DNA of 35,306 bases from a bacterium. Its GTDB lineage: Bacteria; SZUA-79; Acidulodesulfobacterales; Acidulodesulfobacteraceae. Positions 28,263 to 35,306 of this stretch are shown in pieces. The notes beneath the pieces were generated by a model that saw nothing but the letters and a program-made list of their open reading frames with translations, ran no database searches and was not told where the DNA came from. The stretch covers positions 1-35,306 of the forward strand of contig JAJYJI010000020.1 in the NCBI GenBank assembly GCA_021789605.1. Direction: 5' to 3'. The translations under genes were made by a program, and so were the position numbers. How positions within the stretch are numbered: the stretch's first letter is position 1; every line of letters begins with the position of its first letter.

Positions 28263-28637
28263 ATGAACAAATTATTTTTGGCAGTAGGAAACGCTTTTAA
28301 AAACGAAAAGGTTAAAACCTACTTAAACGCTTTTATGACGATGGCGTTATTAGTAATGGTAATACAGACGTTCGGCGTTTTCTTTGCCGGACACGCATTT
28401 TCGTCGGCTACAACTTCGAGCGGGGCGGGCGCTAGTCTATGGACGGGCATAACAAACTTTTTCGACAGCGGTTACGTTAAGGTTATAGTTTTAGGCGTAA
28501 TCTTTTACGGTATCTTTGAAGTCGCAACCGGCAAGCACGTGTTAATGGGTTTGCTTGTTATAGTCATAGGCGCTATCATGTTTTACTTGCCTACGCTTGT
28601 CGATTCTTTGCCCGGCGTGTTCGGAGCGGTGATATAA
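28263..28637 (+). CDS. Putative conjugative pilin (TraA/VirB2-like)
   Basis: 124 residues after AGGAGG. A long leader with a hydrophobic core (about 23-42) and a likely cleavage near FAGHA-F (about 46). The mature part is a small-residue stretch (SSATTSSGAGASL) and two membrane helices (about 72-86 and 94-110, VLMGLLVIVIGAIMFYL) with a short basic loop (GKHV) between. This is the two-helix layout of TraA/VirB2 pilins, and the position directly before traL is the F-plasmid order. Sequence identity is too low to be sure. Confidence 0.7.
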   Translation: MNKLFLAVGNAFKNEKVKTYLNAFMTMALLVMVIQTFGVFFAGHAFSSATTSSGAGASLWTGITNFFDSGYVKVIVLGVIFYGIFEVATGKHVLMGLLVIVIGAIMFYLPTLVDSLPGVFGAVI

Positions 28638-28639
28638 AC

Positions 28640-28915
28640 TTGGATTACAAGAGAATACCGAAACATTTAGATTCCAAACCGCAGTTCCTATGGTGGGAAG
28701 TTGACGACATATCCGTATTTTTTATTTTCTTGGTAATAGGGCTCGTTTCTAATTATCTGCTTATATGTTCTATTATAGGAATATTTGCGGTTTGGCTTAA
28801 AATTAAGTCTAAAGACTCTTTCGTTAAGGGCTATTTTAACCATTTTTTCGTATGGCACGGGTTAATATCTAAAAAAGGCTTACCGCCGGGGCATATAAGG
28901 AGGATTATAAGATAG
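28640..28915 (+). CDS. traL: TraL-like F-type T4SS protein
   Basis: 91 residues from TTG 2 bases past the pilin gene. The opening YKRIPKHLDSKPQFLWWEVDD is typical for TraL (R-I-P-x-x-L-D-x-P-x-x-x-x-W-x-x-D), followed by two membrane helices and a basic tail. TraL (VirB3-like) is an inner-membrane part of the pilus assembly machine. Its last base overlaps the GTG start of traE. Confidence 0.88.
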   Translation: MDYKRIPKHLDSKPQFLWWEVDDISVFFIFLVIGLVSNYLLICSIIGIFAVWLKIKSKDSFVKGYFNHFFVWHGLISKKGLPPGHIRRIIR

Positions 28916-29466
28916 TGGATTCTAAATATTTAAAAACTAAAATGGACAAGACGATAGTCGAGGCTTATACTTTACGTTTCGCGGTTATTGTTCTGGCGGT
29001 AGTTATAATAGCGGAAACTATTTTTATGGGTATTATAGTAGAAAACCGCCGGACGGTGGTATTGCCGCCGAGAGTATCGAAGCAGTTCTGGGTAGCGGGC
29101 AATAAAGTTTCGGCTGGATATTTAATACAGATGGGAGATTATCTTTCTCAGACTATTTTAAATTTTACTCCTAAGGATTATAAAATTCAGCTCGGCAACT
29201 TTATGGTTTATGTATTGCCGGCGAGATTTAAGTCGATGAGAACGGCTCTCGAAGCCCAAATGCAAGCCGTTACGCAGTTAGGCGTTTCAAGCGTATTTTA
29301 TCCGACTGGCACTAAGATAAACGGCGATAATATTATAATTACGGGAGTCAACCATACTTTTAAAAAGAAAATTTCCAGCGATAAATCTAAGCAGGTAATA
29401 TTAACGTTTAGAATATTAAACGGCAGATTTTATATAACTAAAATTCAAGTTAAAAGGAGCGTTTAA
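28915..29466 (+). CDS. traE: TraE-like F-type T4SS protein (VirB8-like)
   Basis: 183 residues from GTG overlapping traL. One N-terminal membrane helix (about 20-42), then a periplasmic domain with VVLPPRVSKQFWVAGNKVS and YLIQMGDYLSQTILNFTPKD, the conserved TraE features. It is an inner-membrane core component that links to the TraK/TraV/TraB complex. Confidence 0.88.
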   Translation: MDSKYLKTKMDKTIVEAYTLRFAVIVLAVVIIAETIFMGIIVENRRTVVLPPRVSKQFWVAGNKVSAGYLIQMGDYLSQTILNFTPKDYKIQLGNFMVYVLPARFKSMRTALEAQMQAVTQLGVSSVFYPTGTKINGDNIIITGVNHTFKKKISSDKSKQVILTFRILNGRFYITKIQVKRSV

Positions 29467-29468
29467 CA

Positions 29469-30422
29469 ATGCTTATCGATAAAAAATATTTATGTTTAAT
29501 CGCGGGATTATCTATACTTTTTCTGTCAAGCAACGCTTTTGCGTTAAAGCAGCCTTATCCGGTTTATCATAAAGGAGATAAGCTGTATCCCGTAAAAAAG
29601 ACGGTTAAATCTATTAATAAGGTAAAAACAACGGCGGGCAGTCCTGCCGTTATGCCGGCTAAAAACGTAGGCGTAGTCCCGCCCGTTCCGGGCAAAAAAA
29701 TCGGTTTTTCAAATTTAGTCATTAAACCAGTAACGATTCACATGAGGCACGGAGAAACAAGAGTCGTAAAATTATCCCTTACGCAGATAAACAGAATCGT
29801 TGTAAATTCGTATATCCAAAACGTTAAAACTACTAAAACGGCTAATATATCGGTTTTATTGCAGGGTAAAAACGCTTACGTCCAGTGGACGCCGTTACTC
29901 GAAAAGCAGGGCAACGTAAGCAAGGTTAAATATATCAAGCAGTTAAGTTCTATAATTTTTAACACTAAAAAGGGCATATTTACTTTAGTAGTAGTTCCCG
30001 CCCGTATTCCCGGACAGACGGTATATGTTAAGCAGAAATATTCAAGCTCTAAATACGTATCGGATAAAGGTTTTTACCGCATAGATAAAAGAGGGGCGAC
30101 GCATTATTTTGCGTCCGTCTATAAAAACGTCTATAACGGTTTAACGCCGAAAGGATTTACATTAAAAAAAGAAACCGTAAATTATAAAACGCGATATCCG
30201 CAGATTAAAGTTATGCTTATTAAAAAATATATCGGCGGATTTCTAACCGTTTATGAGTTCTACGTTTATAACAGAGCAGGTAAAACCGTATCTTTATCTA
30301 ATAAAGAGTTTATAAATCTTATAAACAGACCTATTTCAATATCGTTATCCAACGAACATTTATTTAAAAATACGTTCACAAGATTATTTATCATAGCTAA
30401 GGGGGCCAACCGTGGCGAATAA
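29469..30422 (+). CDS. traK: TraK-like F-type T4SS protein (VirB9/secretin-like)
   Basis: 317 residues. Signal peptide (about 1-25). A Pro/Lys-rich linker (about 27-75) and then beta-rich domains: VTIHMRHGETRVVKLSLTQI (about 93-112) is the usual TraK entry with N-R-I, and the C-terminal half (KKYIGGFLTVYEFYVYNRAG) is the outer-membrane-complex domain. It is longer than F TraK because of the linker. It forms the outer ring with TraV and TraB. It overlaps traB by 11 bases. Confidence 0.85.
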   Translation: MLIDKKYLCLIAGLSILFLSSNAFALKQPYPVYHKGDKLYPVKKTVKSINKVKTTAGSPAVMPAKNVGVVPPVPGKKIGFSNLVIKPVTIHMRHGETRVVKLSLTQINRIVVNSYIQNVKTTKTANISVLLQGKNAYVQWTPLLEKQGNVSKVKYIKQLSSIIFNTKKGIFTLVVVPARIPGQTVYVKQKYSSSKYVSDKGFYRIDKRGATHYFASVYKNVYNGLTPKGFTLKKETVNYKTRYPQIKVMLIKKYIGGFLTVYEFYVYNRAGKTVSLSNKEFINLINRPISISLSNEHLFKNTFTRLFIIAKGANRGE

Positions 30423-31653
30423 ATTAACCGAAAAACTACGTTCAAAGTTTAAGACGGAAGAGGGGTATCAGAAGTTTTTAAAAATTGCCGTAGGAATAGT
30501 ATTAGCCCTTATTTTTATAGTCTTTATAAGTTTAGTTCTCCATAGCAATAAGCCCGTGAAGTCCAAAAAGAAAAAATCGTTTGCTAAAATTATTAATAAA
30601 AAGAACTTTCAAAAAGAACAGTGGATACTTCATGCGCAAAATCAGCTCAATACTACGCAGTCTAAACTTATAAAAATGGAAAAGCAGAATGCCCTTTTAG
30701 CTAAGGAAGTCCACGACGTGCAGGTTATTAAGCAGACTCAGGCAAACGGCGGGAAAGTTCCTAACGGCAAGCAAAAGGTTTTTACTCCGCCGATTCCCGG
30801 ACTGCCTAACTATAATAATAATCGTAATTATAATAGGCCGCCAGCGCCGAACAAACCCGCAGCGCCTATAACTATAACGCCTATCACCAATCCTATTAAT
30901 ATTATTTTAAATTCGGAGCCGCCAAAAGCATTGGCCCAAAAAGCTAAAAAAAAAAGAAAACCGGCGGGTTTTTACGTTCCGGCGGGAACGTTTACTCAAG
31001 GGACGCTTCTTAACGGCTTAGACGCTCCAGCGAGTATGAAAGGCAAGTCTAATCCTTATCCTACGATTATAAGGCTTACTAATTTATCGTTTTTGCCTAA
31101 CCAATACCGATTATCTATGAAAGGGTGTTTCGTTATAGCCGAGGGCTACGGATCGCTCTCAAGCGAAAGAGTATATCTTAGAACTACCGATTTATCTTGT
31201 ATAGTCAAGGGCGGAAATAAACATATATCCGCGCCTATTAAAGGCTATATCGTAGGCGAACACGGCAAAGTCGGATTAAGAGGCAAGGTCGTAACGAAAC
31301 AGGGGGCAATACTCGCAAGAGAGTTTGTTGCCGGTTTAATGCAGGGTTTTGCGTCTATAGTTCAGCAGCAGTCTATGACTATGAGCACGTCGGCTTTAGG
31401 TTCTACTTCTACTATTAATCCGTCGAATATCGGCGAGGCAGGTTTAGGTCAGGGATTAGGAACTGCCGCAGGCGAACTGTCTAAATTCTATATGAAAATG
31501 GCAAATTCTATGATGCCGGTAGTCGTGGTAGGTGCAGGGAGAAAATTAACGCTGGTATTAACGCACGGATTTTACGTATCATACAAAAAAAATATTAATT
31601 ATGATAAATCTAAGACTAATAAAAACAATAAAAATAAGGGGGCTAAAAAGTGA
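30412..31653 (+). CDS. traB: TraB-like F-type T4SS protein (VirB10-like)
   Basis: 413 residues from GTG inside the end of traK. Cytoplasmic start, one membrane helix (about 24-42), coiled coil (about 65-100), Pro/Asn-rich span (about 120-165), then the VirB10 beta domain starting GFYVPAGTFTQGTLLNGLDA. Later, SMKGCFVIAEGYGSLSSERV contains Cys; the hydrophobic helical antenna region is near 295-360. The C-terminus is a Lys/Asn tail (KTNKNNKNKGAKK). TraB spans both membranes and senses ATPase state. Confidence 0.9.
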   Translation: MANKLTEKLRSKFKTEEGYQKFLKIAVGIVLALIFIVFISLVLHSNKPVKSKKKKSFAKIINKKNFQKEQWILHAQNQLNTTQSKLIKMEKQNALLAKEVHDVQVIKQTQANGGKVPNGKQKVFTPPIPGLPNYNNNRNYNRPPAPNKPAAPITITPITNPINIILNSEPPKALAQKAKKKRKPAGFYVPAGTFTQGTLLNGLDAPASMKGKSNPYPTIIRLTNLSFLPNQYRLSMKGCFVIAEGYGSLSSERVYLRTTDLSCIVKGGNKHISAPIKGYIVGEHGKVGLRGKVVTKQGAILAREFVAGLMQGFASIVQQQSMTMSTSALGSTSTINPSNIGEAGLGQGLGTAAGELSKFYMKMANSMMPVVVVGAGRKLTLVLTHGFYVSYKKNINYDKSKTNKNNKNKGAKK

Positions 31654-32456
31654 AAAAGTTAATTATTTTAACCTTTATAGCGGTCTTTTCTTTAACCGTC
31701 AAATCATATGCCGTGTCTTTACAAACCGTTCAGTCGATACTGCCGCATACCAAGATATCTAAAATTTTAAATACGCCTATAAAAGGTCTTTACGGCGCGT
31801 TAATGCCTAGCGGCCAGATAGTTTACGTCTATCCGTCTAAAAAACTATTGGTATTTGGTCAGATTTGGACTAATACCGGCAAGAATTTAACTAACGAATC
31901 TATGGCGGGTATGCAGGCGTCTAAAGCTAAAAGAATAGCAAAATACGTTGATTTGGCAAAAGCTATTAAAATAGGACACGGTCCGGTTAAAGTTATAGAA
32001 GTGATGAATATAGACTGTCCGTATTGCCGGGCGTTTGAAAGGCTTACTGCGGAATCTAAAACGTTAAGGGACAAAATGACCAGATACGTTTTTTTAATAC
32101 CGCAGCCGTCGATTCATCCGCATTCTACCGAGATGGAACTCTATTATTTTACTCAAGCGCAGAACTTGTCTAATGCAGCAAAAATAGCATTACTTAATAA
32201 AATAATGGTAAAGCAGGCTTACTTGACTAAAACCGGCAATATTGCGCCTAAATTTAAACAGTCGGCTTATGCGATGAAAAGACTTGAATACGACACTGCT
32301 TTAGCGCAGAAATTCTCTATTTTCGGAGTGCCGTATTTCATAATAAAAAATCAGGCGGTTTTAGGGCTTAATATCGGGCAGATTTATAAACTCTTAGGGA
32401 TAAAGACCGTAAACGTCAAGAAAATTCAAAGCAATATTTTTAAAAATTTCAAATAA
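31650..32456 (+). CDS. DsbC-like disulfide isomerase of the F-type T4SS
   Basis: 268 residues, start ATG overlapping traB by 4 bases (GTGA arrangement). Signal peptide to about 21 (SYA-V). An N-terminal dimerisation-like domain (about 25-100), then thioredoxin fold with VIEVMNIDCPYCRAFERL (Cys123, Cys126) and FSIFGVPYFII with cis-Pro. This matches the DsbC homologues encoded in F-type transfer operons, where they fold Cys-containing Tra proteins such as TraV. The traC operon follows after traV. Confidence 0.88.
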   Translation: MKKLIILTFIAVFSLTVKSYAVSLQTVQSILPHTKISKILNTPIKGLYGALMPSGQIVYVYPSKKLLVFGQIWTNTGKNLTNESMAGMQASKAKRIAKYVDLAKAIKIGHGPVKVIEVMNIDCPYCRAFERLTAESKTLRDKMTRYVFLIPQPSIHPHSTEMELYYFTQAQNLSNAAKIALLNKIMVKQAYLTKTGNIAPKFKQSAYAMKRLEYDTALAQKFSIFGVPYFIIKNQAVLGLNIGQIYKLLGIKTVNVKKIQSNIFKNFK

Positions 32457-32541
32457 AATTATAGATAAAGAAAAAGACAAGCAAATTAAAACTGTAAAAA
32501 CTAATAAAAAGAAAAATTAATTAAAGCGGGGTGTTAATCAA

Positions 32542-33099
32542 ATGCTTAAAAATAGAAAAATTAAAATAGCGGGAATGTTAGCGGGTGTAGGTTTTATAAT
32601 GCTCGCTTCCGCTGGATGCTCTTTAATGCCGTATTCGAGCAATTATTCATGTCCCGAAGCCAAATCAAATATGGGAAACTGTTCGTCATTGGTAGCGAAT
32701 TATAAAGCGACTTTACATCCCGCCCGATACGCTAAACAAAAAAAGGCTAAAGTTAATTGCCCCATATCGTTAAGACATACGGGGGCTTGCGAGAGTTACG
32801 ACAATAATAATGCGAAGCCTGCCTTAACAGACTTAACCGGACATGCCGTTTCAAAGCCGAAAGGTTTTGTTTCTATGAGAAAGGCATTATACCGATATAT
32901 GTTTCAATCGCAGACCCCGCCGTTAAGAATACCGTCCGTAGTCAAGAAAGCATTAGTATTGCCTTACTCGGCAAAAGGTATGTTCCACGGATTTACAAGC
33001 ATTTATTTTATAACCAGAAAGGGCAAATGGCTTATGGGTAATTATCTGTATTCTAAATACCATAATACTAACGATATGCATTTCAGAATAATTAAGTAG
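32542..33099 (+). CDS. traV: TraV-like outer-membrane lipoprotein of the F-type T4SS
   Basis: 185 residues, ATG after GCGGGG. Signal peptide with lipobox LASAGC (lipidated Cys26), then SCPEAKSNMGNCSSLVANYK and a second NCPISLRHTGACESY, the paired-Cys motifs of TraV, which need disulfide chemistry. TraV anchors the TraK ring in the outer membrane. Its Cys content explains the neighbouring DsbC. The 85-base gap before it is AT-rich with no gene. Confidence 0.82.
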   Translation: MLKNRKIKIAGMLAGVGFIMLASAGCSLMPYSSNYSCPEAKSNMGNCSSLVANYKATLHPARYAKQKKAKVNCPISLRHTGACESYDNNNAKPALTDLTGHAVSKPKGFVSMRKALYRYMFQSQTPPLRIPSVVKKALVLPYSAKGMFHGFTSIYFITRKGKWLMGNYLYSKYHNTNDMHFRIIK

Positions 33100-33128
33100 T
33101 CATTTATCTCTCTCATCTCTCGTGAAAA

Positions 33129-33160
33129 AAATACCGGGCTTTTTTGTCCGGTATTTTTTT
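33129..33160 (+). terminator. Rho-independent terminator after traV
   Basis: AATACCGG-GCTTTTTTGT-CCGGTATT followed by a T7 run. It separates the pilin-to-TraV operon from traC and is immediately followed by shared box 6. Confidence 0.88.
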
Positions 33161-33161
33161 G

Positions 33162-33200
33162 CCCTGAAATTTAAGTATCTCAAAAAAAAGCGTATATATA
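33162..33200 (+). promoter_or_regulatory. Shared promoter/operator box 6
   Basis: CCCTGAAATTTAAGTATCTC, eight A's, GCG, TATATATA, 35 bases before the traC start. The terminator-box fusion resembles box 2. Confidence 0.7.
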
Positions 33201-33234
33201 CTGTGAAACCATTTTACGCGGGAGGACGCTGAAA

Positions 33235-35306
33235 TTGAAAACTAATTTATTGAAACTATTAAAGGGCAATATCGGTCTTAAAAAAGATAAAAATCCGGAA
33301 CTGCTTTACGAGCCTCAAGGCTGGCTTGAGAGCATTTTAGGTCATCTCGAAAAGAAATACAGCAGGTTATCGGATTGGCTGCCGTATATGTCTTACGATT
33401 ACGAAACTAACGTTTATATTAATAATAACGGCTCTAAAGGAATGGTCATTGAAGTTTCCCCGCGGCTTATCGCCGGAGACTCCGGCCCGATAGAACTTAT
33501 GCTCGACGGCATACCCGAAGGCGTTACTCTCCAAACAATGCTATACGGTTCGCCTAATATAACGCCTGTAACCGATGCCTTTTTATCAAACGCAAAAGCG
33601 ACCGTTTACGACCCTATGTATAAGGCTATCGCAGAGGAATTTGCGGGGTTTCTTGAAGGCAGGACTAAAAAGTCTGTCAATAAATTAATGGTGACGAGAG
33701 TTAAAAACCATAGAGTATTTTTTACTTTGACTTTCGACGAAAAGTTTGACGACATTGAAATCCAAAATATAGCTATGACGATAAGAAATATTTTAGAATC
33801 TAAAAAATTCTTTCCGCAGATAGCAAATCCTAAAATATTTGTTCCTTTGTTGTTTGAAATATTTAATATAAACCATAATTTCAGGGAGTTGCCAAGTTAC
33901 GACGACACTCAGTTTATAAACGAACAAATTTTGGCTCCCGATACGGAAATAAAATTAAATGACGACTGCATGGTATCTGACGGGCAGTATTGGGGTTCGT
34001 TAAACGTAGTGCAACTTCCGGAATATACCCATATTTACGAGTTTAGTAAAAAGTTAGGCGACTGGATGACTATGAACGTAGATAAACAACAGTTTTTTGA
34101 ACCTTTTTTTATAACGGTGTCTTACCGCAGGAGAACAAAAGGCGAAATATCTACCCAAAGAAGCATGGGGATGGCTACTATTTCTCAACAGCTCCCCGGA
34201 CACATCTTTACCAAACTCGTGGAAAAGCAGATAGACCAAGTGGAAGCTAATAAAAAATACGATGCCAAAACTCCCGTATTTTCAATGGATATGAAAGTAA
34301 TAATATCCGGTTCTACCAAAGAAAATTTAAATATTAACTTAGATACGGTGTCGAGTTATTGGAACTCCGGCAATAAAGAATCGAGATTTAAGGTAATGCA
34401 GAGCAAATACGTCACTTTCTTGGATTTTTTAACCGGGCTTCCTATGATGAGGACTAAATCTTGGGATAAGCACTTAAAAAGCCAAAAGGTTTTATTTTAC
34501 GATGAATGTTCGCATTTTACGCCTATGGAGGCGGACTGGTCGGGGACTACGAAGCCGACCATATTATGCCTATCGAGGAGAGGACAGCTCGTCGGTTTCG
34601 ACTTATTCGATTCGCAGTCCGCTTATAACGGTTATATAGTCGCTACTACTGGAGCGGGTAAATCCGTGTTTATTAACCTTTTGAGCCTGTCGTATCTTAT
34701 ACAGGGCAGAAAAGTTTTTATATTCGATATAGGACGTTCTTACGAAAAACTCGCAAAAACGATAGGCGGGCAGTGGATAGAATTTAATCTCGACAATCCG
34801 CAGTCTATTAATCCCTTTTCCGAAATAAGAACCGAAAAGGACTTAAAAGAATACGCCGACTATTTAATAGATTTTATCTATTTTATCGGCGCGCCCGCGT
34901 CTTTATCGTTATCAGAAGAAATAGTCTATTTTGTAAAGTCTCATATAGAGCAAGGCCTTTATGAATTATGGGCGCAATACCGCGAAGATTTAGAGGTAAC
35001 CCATTTTTCAAATTGGCTATTACAGAAAGAGGATATCAGGCTATTAGATTTCGGACAGCAGCTAAAACCGTTTACGAGAACCGGGCGTTACGGAGCTTTT
35101 TTTATCGGCAAATCTACAATAGATTTCTCGAAGCCTTTCGTCGTAATGGAACTTGACACCGTGGAAAATATGAGGCAATTATTGGACGCCGTTCTTATGA
35201 TAATGATGTTTCATATATCTAAAACTATATATCTGTCCGGCGTATCGGATAGTAATTATATAGTTATAATGGACGAGGCGCATAGATTCTTAGGGACGTC
35301 TCCTAA
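33235..35306 (+). CDS. traC: TraC-like F-type T4SS ATPase (3' partial)
   Basis: At least 690 residues from TTG 33235 behind GGGAGG, running off the window without a stop. An N-terminal VirB4/TraC domain (about 1-440, RTKGEISTQRSMGMATISQQ in the middle) precedes Walker A ATTGAGKS (470-477), FIFDIGRSYEKLA, SINPFSEIRTEKD, and Walker B VIMDEAHRFL (about 677-686). TraC powers pilus assembly and is the cytoplasmic ATPase. F-type TraC is usually near 850-900 residues, so some 160-200 remain beyond the edge. No frameshift or loss of motifs. Confidence 0.95.
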   Translation, partial: MKTNLLKLLKGNIGLKKDKNPELLYEPQGWLESILGHLEKKYSRLSDWLPYMSYDYETNVYINNNGSKGMVIEVSPRLIAGDSGPIELMLDGIPEGVTLQTMLYGSPNITPVTDAFLSNAKATVYDPMYKAIAEEFAGFLEGRTKKSVNKLMVTRVKNHRVFFTLTFDEKFDDIEIQNIAMTIRNILESKKFFPQIANPKIFVPLLFEIFNINHNFRELPSYDDTQFINEQILAPDTEIKLNDDCMVSDGQYWGSLNVVQLPEYTHIYEFSKKLGDWMTMNVDKQQFFEPFFITVSYRRRTKGEISTQRSMGMATISQQLPGHIFTKLVEKQIDQVEANKKYDAKTPVFSMDMKVIISGSTKENLNINLDTVSSYWNSGNKESRFKVMQSKYVTFLDFLTGLPMMRTKSWDKHLKSQKVLFYDECSHFTPMEADWSGTTKPTILCLSRRGQLVGFDLFDSQSAYNGYIVATTGAGKSVFINLLSLSYLIQGRKVFIFDIGRSYEKLAKTIGGQWIEFNLDNPQSINPFSEIRTEKDLKEYADYLIDFIYFIGAPASLSLSEEIVYFVKSHIEQGLYELWAQYREDLEVTHFSNWLLQKEDIRLLDFGQQLKPFTRTGRYGAFFIGKSTIDFSKPFVVMELDTVENMRQLLDAVLMIMMFHISKTIYLSGVSDSNYIVIMDEAHRFLGTSP

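Noticed and set aside
32440-32520. Lys-rich tail on the DsbC-like protein by frameshift (KIIDKEKDKQIK in the +1 frame)
   Set aside because: It would need a +1 shift with no recognised slippery site, and the in-frame end is normal for the family. The Lys pattern can come from AT-rich sequence alone.
1-35306. tRNA, rRNA and phage structural genes
   Set aside because: No cloverleaf pattern with a CCA-type acceptor stem, no rRNA motif and no capsid, portal or terminase signature was seen on either strand; minus-strand frames all lie opposite well-supported plus-strand genes.

Overview
This window looks like part of a conjugative element (plasmid or ICE) of an AT-rich Gram-negative bacterium. The Gram-negative call rests on signal-peptide beta-barrel proteins, an OmpA-domain protein, a lipoprotein, periplasmic thiol-disulfide proteins and an F-type type IV secretion system. 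TTG and GTG starts behind good Shine-Dalgarno sites are common. The membrane-anchored haem protein, the anchored DsrE-like protein and several Dsb/Tlp/CcdA proteins suggest a host with active sulfur/thiol and cytochrome chemistry. I cannot name the taxon; a deltaproteobacteria-like lineage is only a guess.

Layout. 1-8.2 kb is an accessory zone of small genes: a TraK/MobC-like helix-turn-helix protein, a DUF1874/AcrIII-1-type ring nuclease (putative anti-CRISPR), a RusA-type resolvase, a radical SAM protein and a divergent NusA-like protein. Two RNA-guided-nuclease transposons have inserted here: an intact IscB with its upstream omega-RNA (about 1.25-2.72 kb), and a TnpB of the type lacking the canonical RuvC-II Glu (about 5.40-6.66 kb). 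8.16-10.9 kb is a rearranged patch. It holds an EamA transporter fused to an IscB tail, then a near-perfect 1158-bp tandem duplication carrying dsbA, the 5' part of an ORF6N-domain gene and an internally deleted IscB element that keeps only its omega-RNA and right end. 10.9-15.2 kb is a still more AT-rich cassette with DndC-like, NurA-like and HerA-like genes plus a ribbon-helix-helix protein, the best candidate here for an undescribed defence system. 15.3-35.3 kb is the conjugative core: cytochrome c-like protein, a small membrane protein apparently needing a -1 frameshift, a degenerate TraC-like protein, anchored DsrE, GlpM-like protein, GGDEF protein, CcdA, topoisomerase I, SSB, TlpA, outer membrane proteins, then pilin-TraL-TraE-TraK-TraB-DsbC-TraV-TraC (TraC runs off the end).

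How it fits together. Six transcription units of the conjugative core (starting near 15.3, 17.8, 21.3, 24.2, 28.0 and 33.2 kb) share an almost identical upstream box, GTATCTC-A(6-8)-(G/TAT)CG-TATATAT, just after the preceding gene or terminator. This implies one regulator or promoter type controls pilus assembly, redox proteins, topoisomerase and SSB together. The Dsb/TlpA/CcdA set plausibly matures the Cys-containing secretion proteins. Homing nucleases, their orphan guide RNAs and the ring nuclease show heavy traffic of selfish and counter-defence elements through the accessory half.
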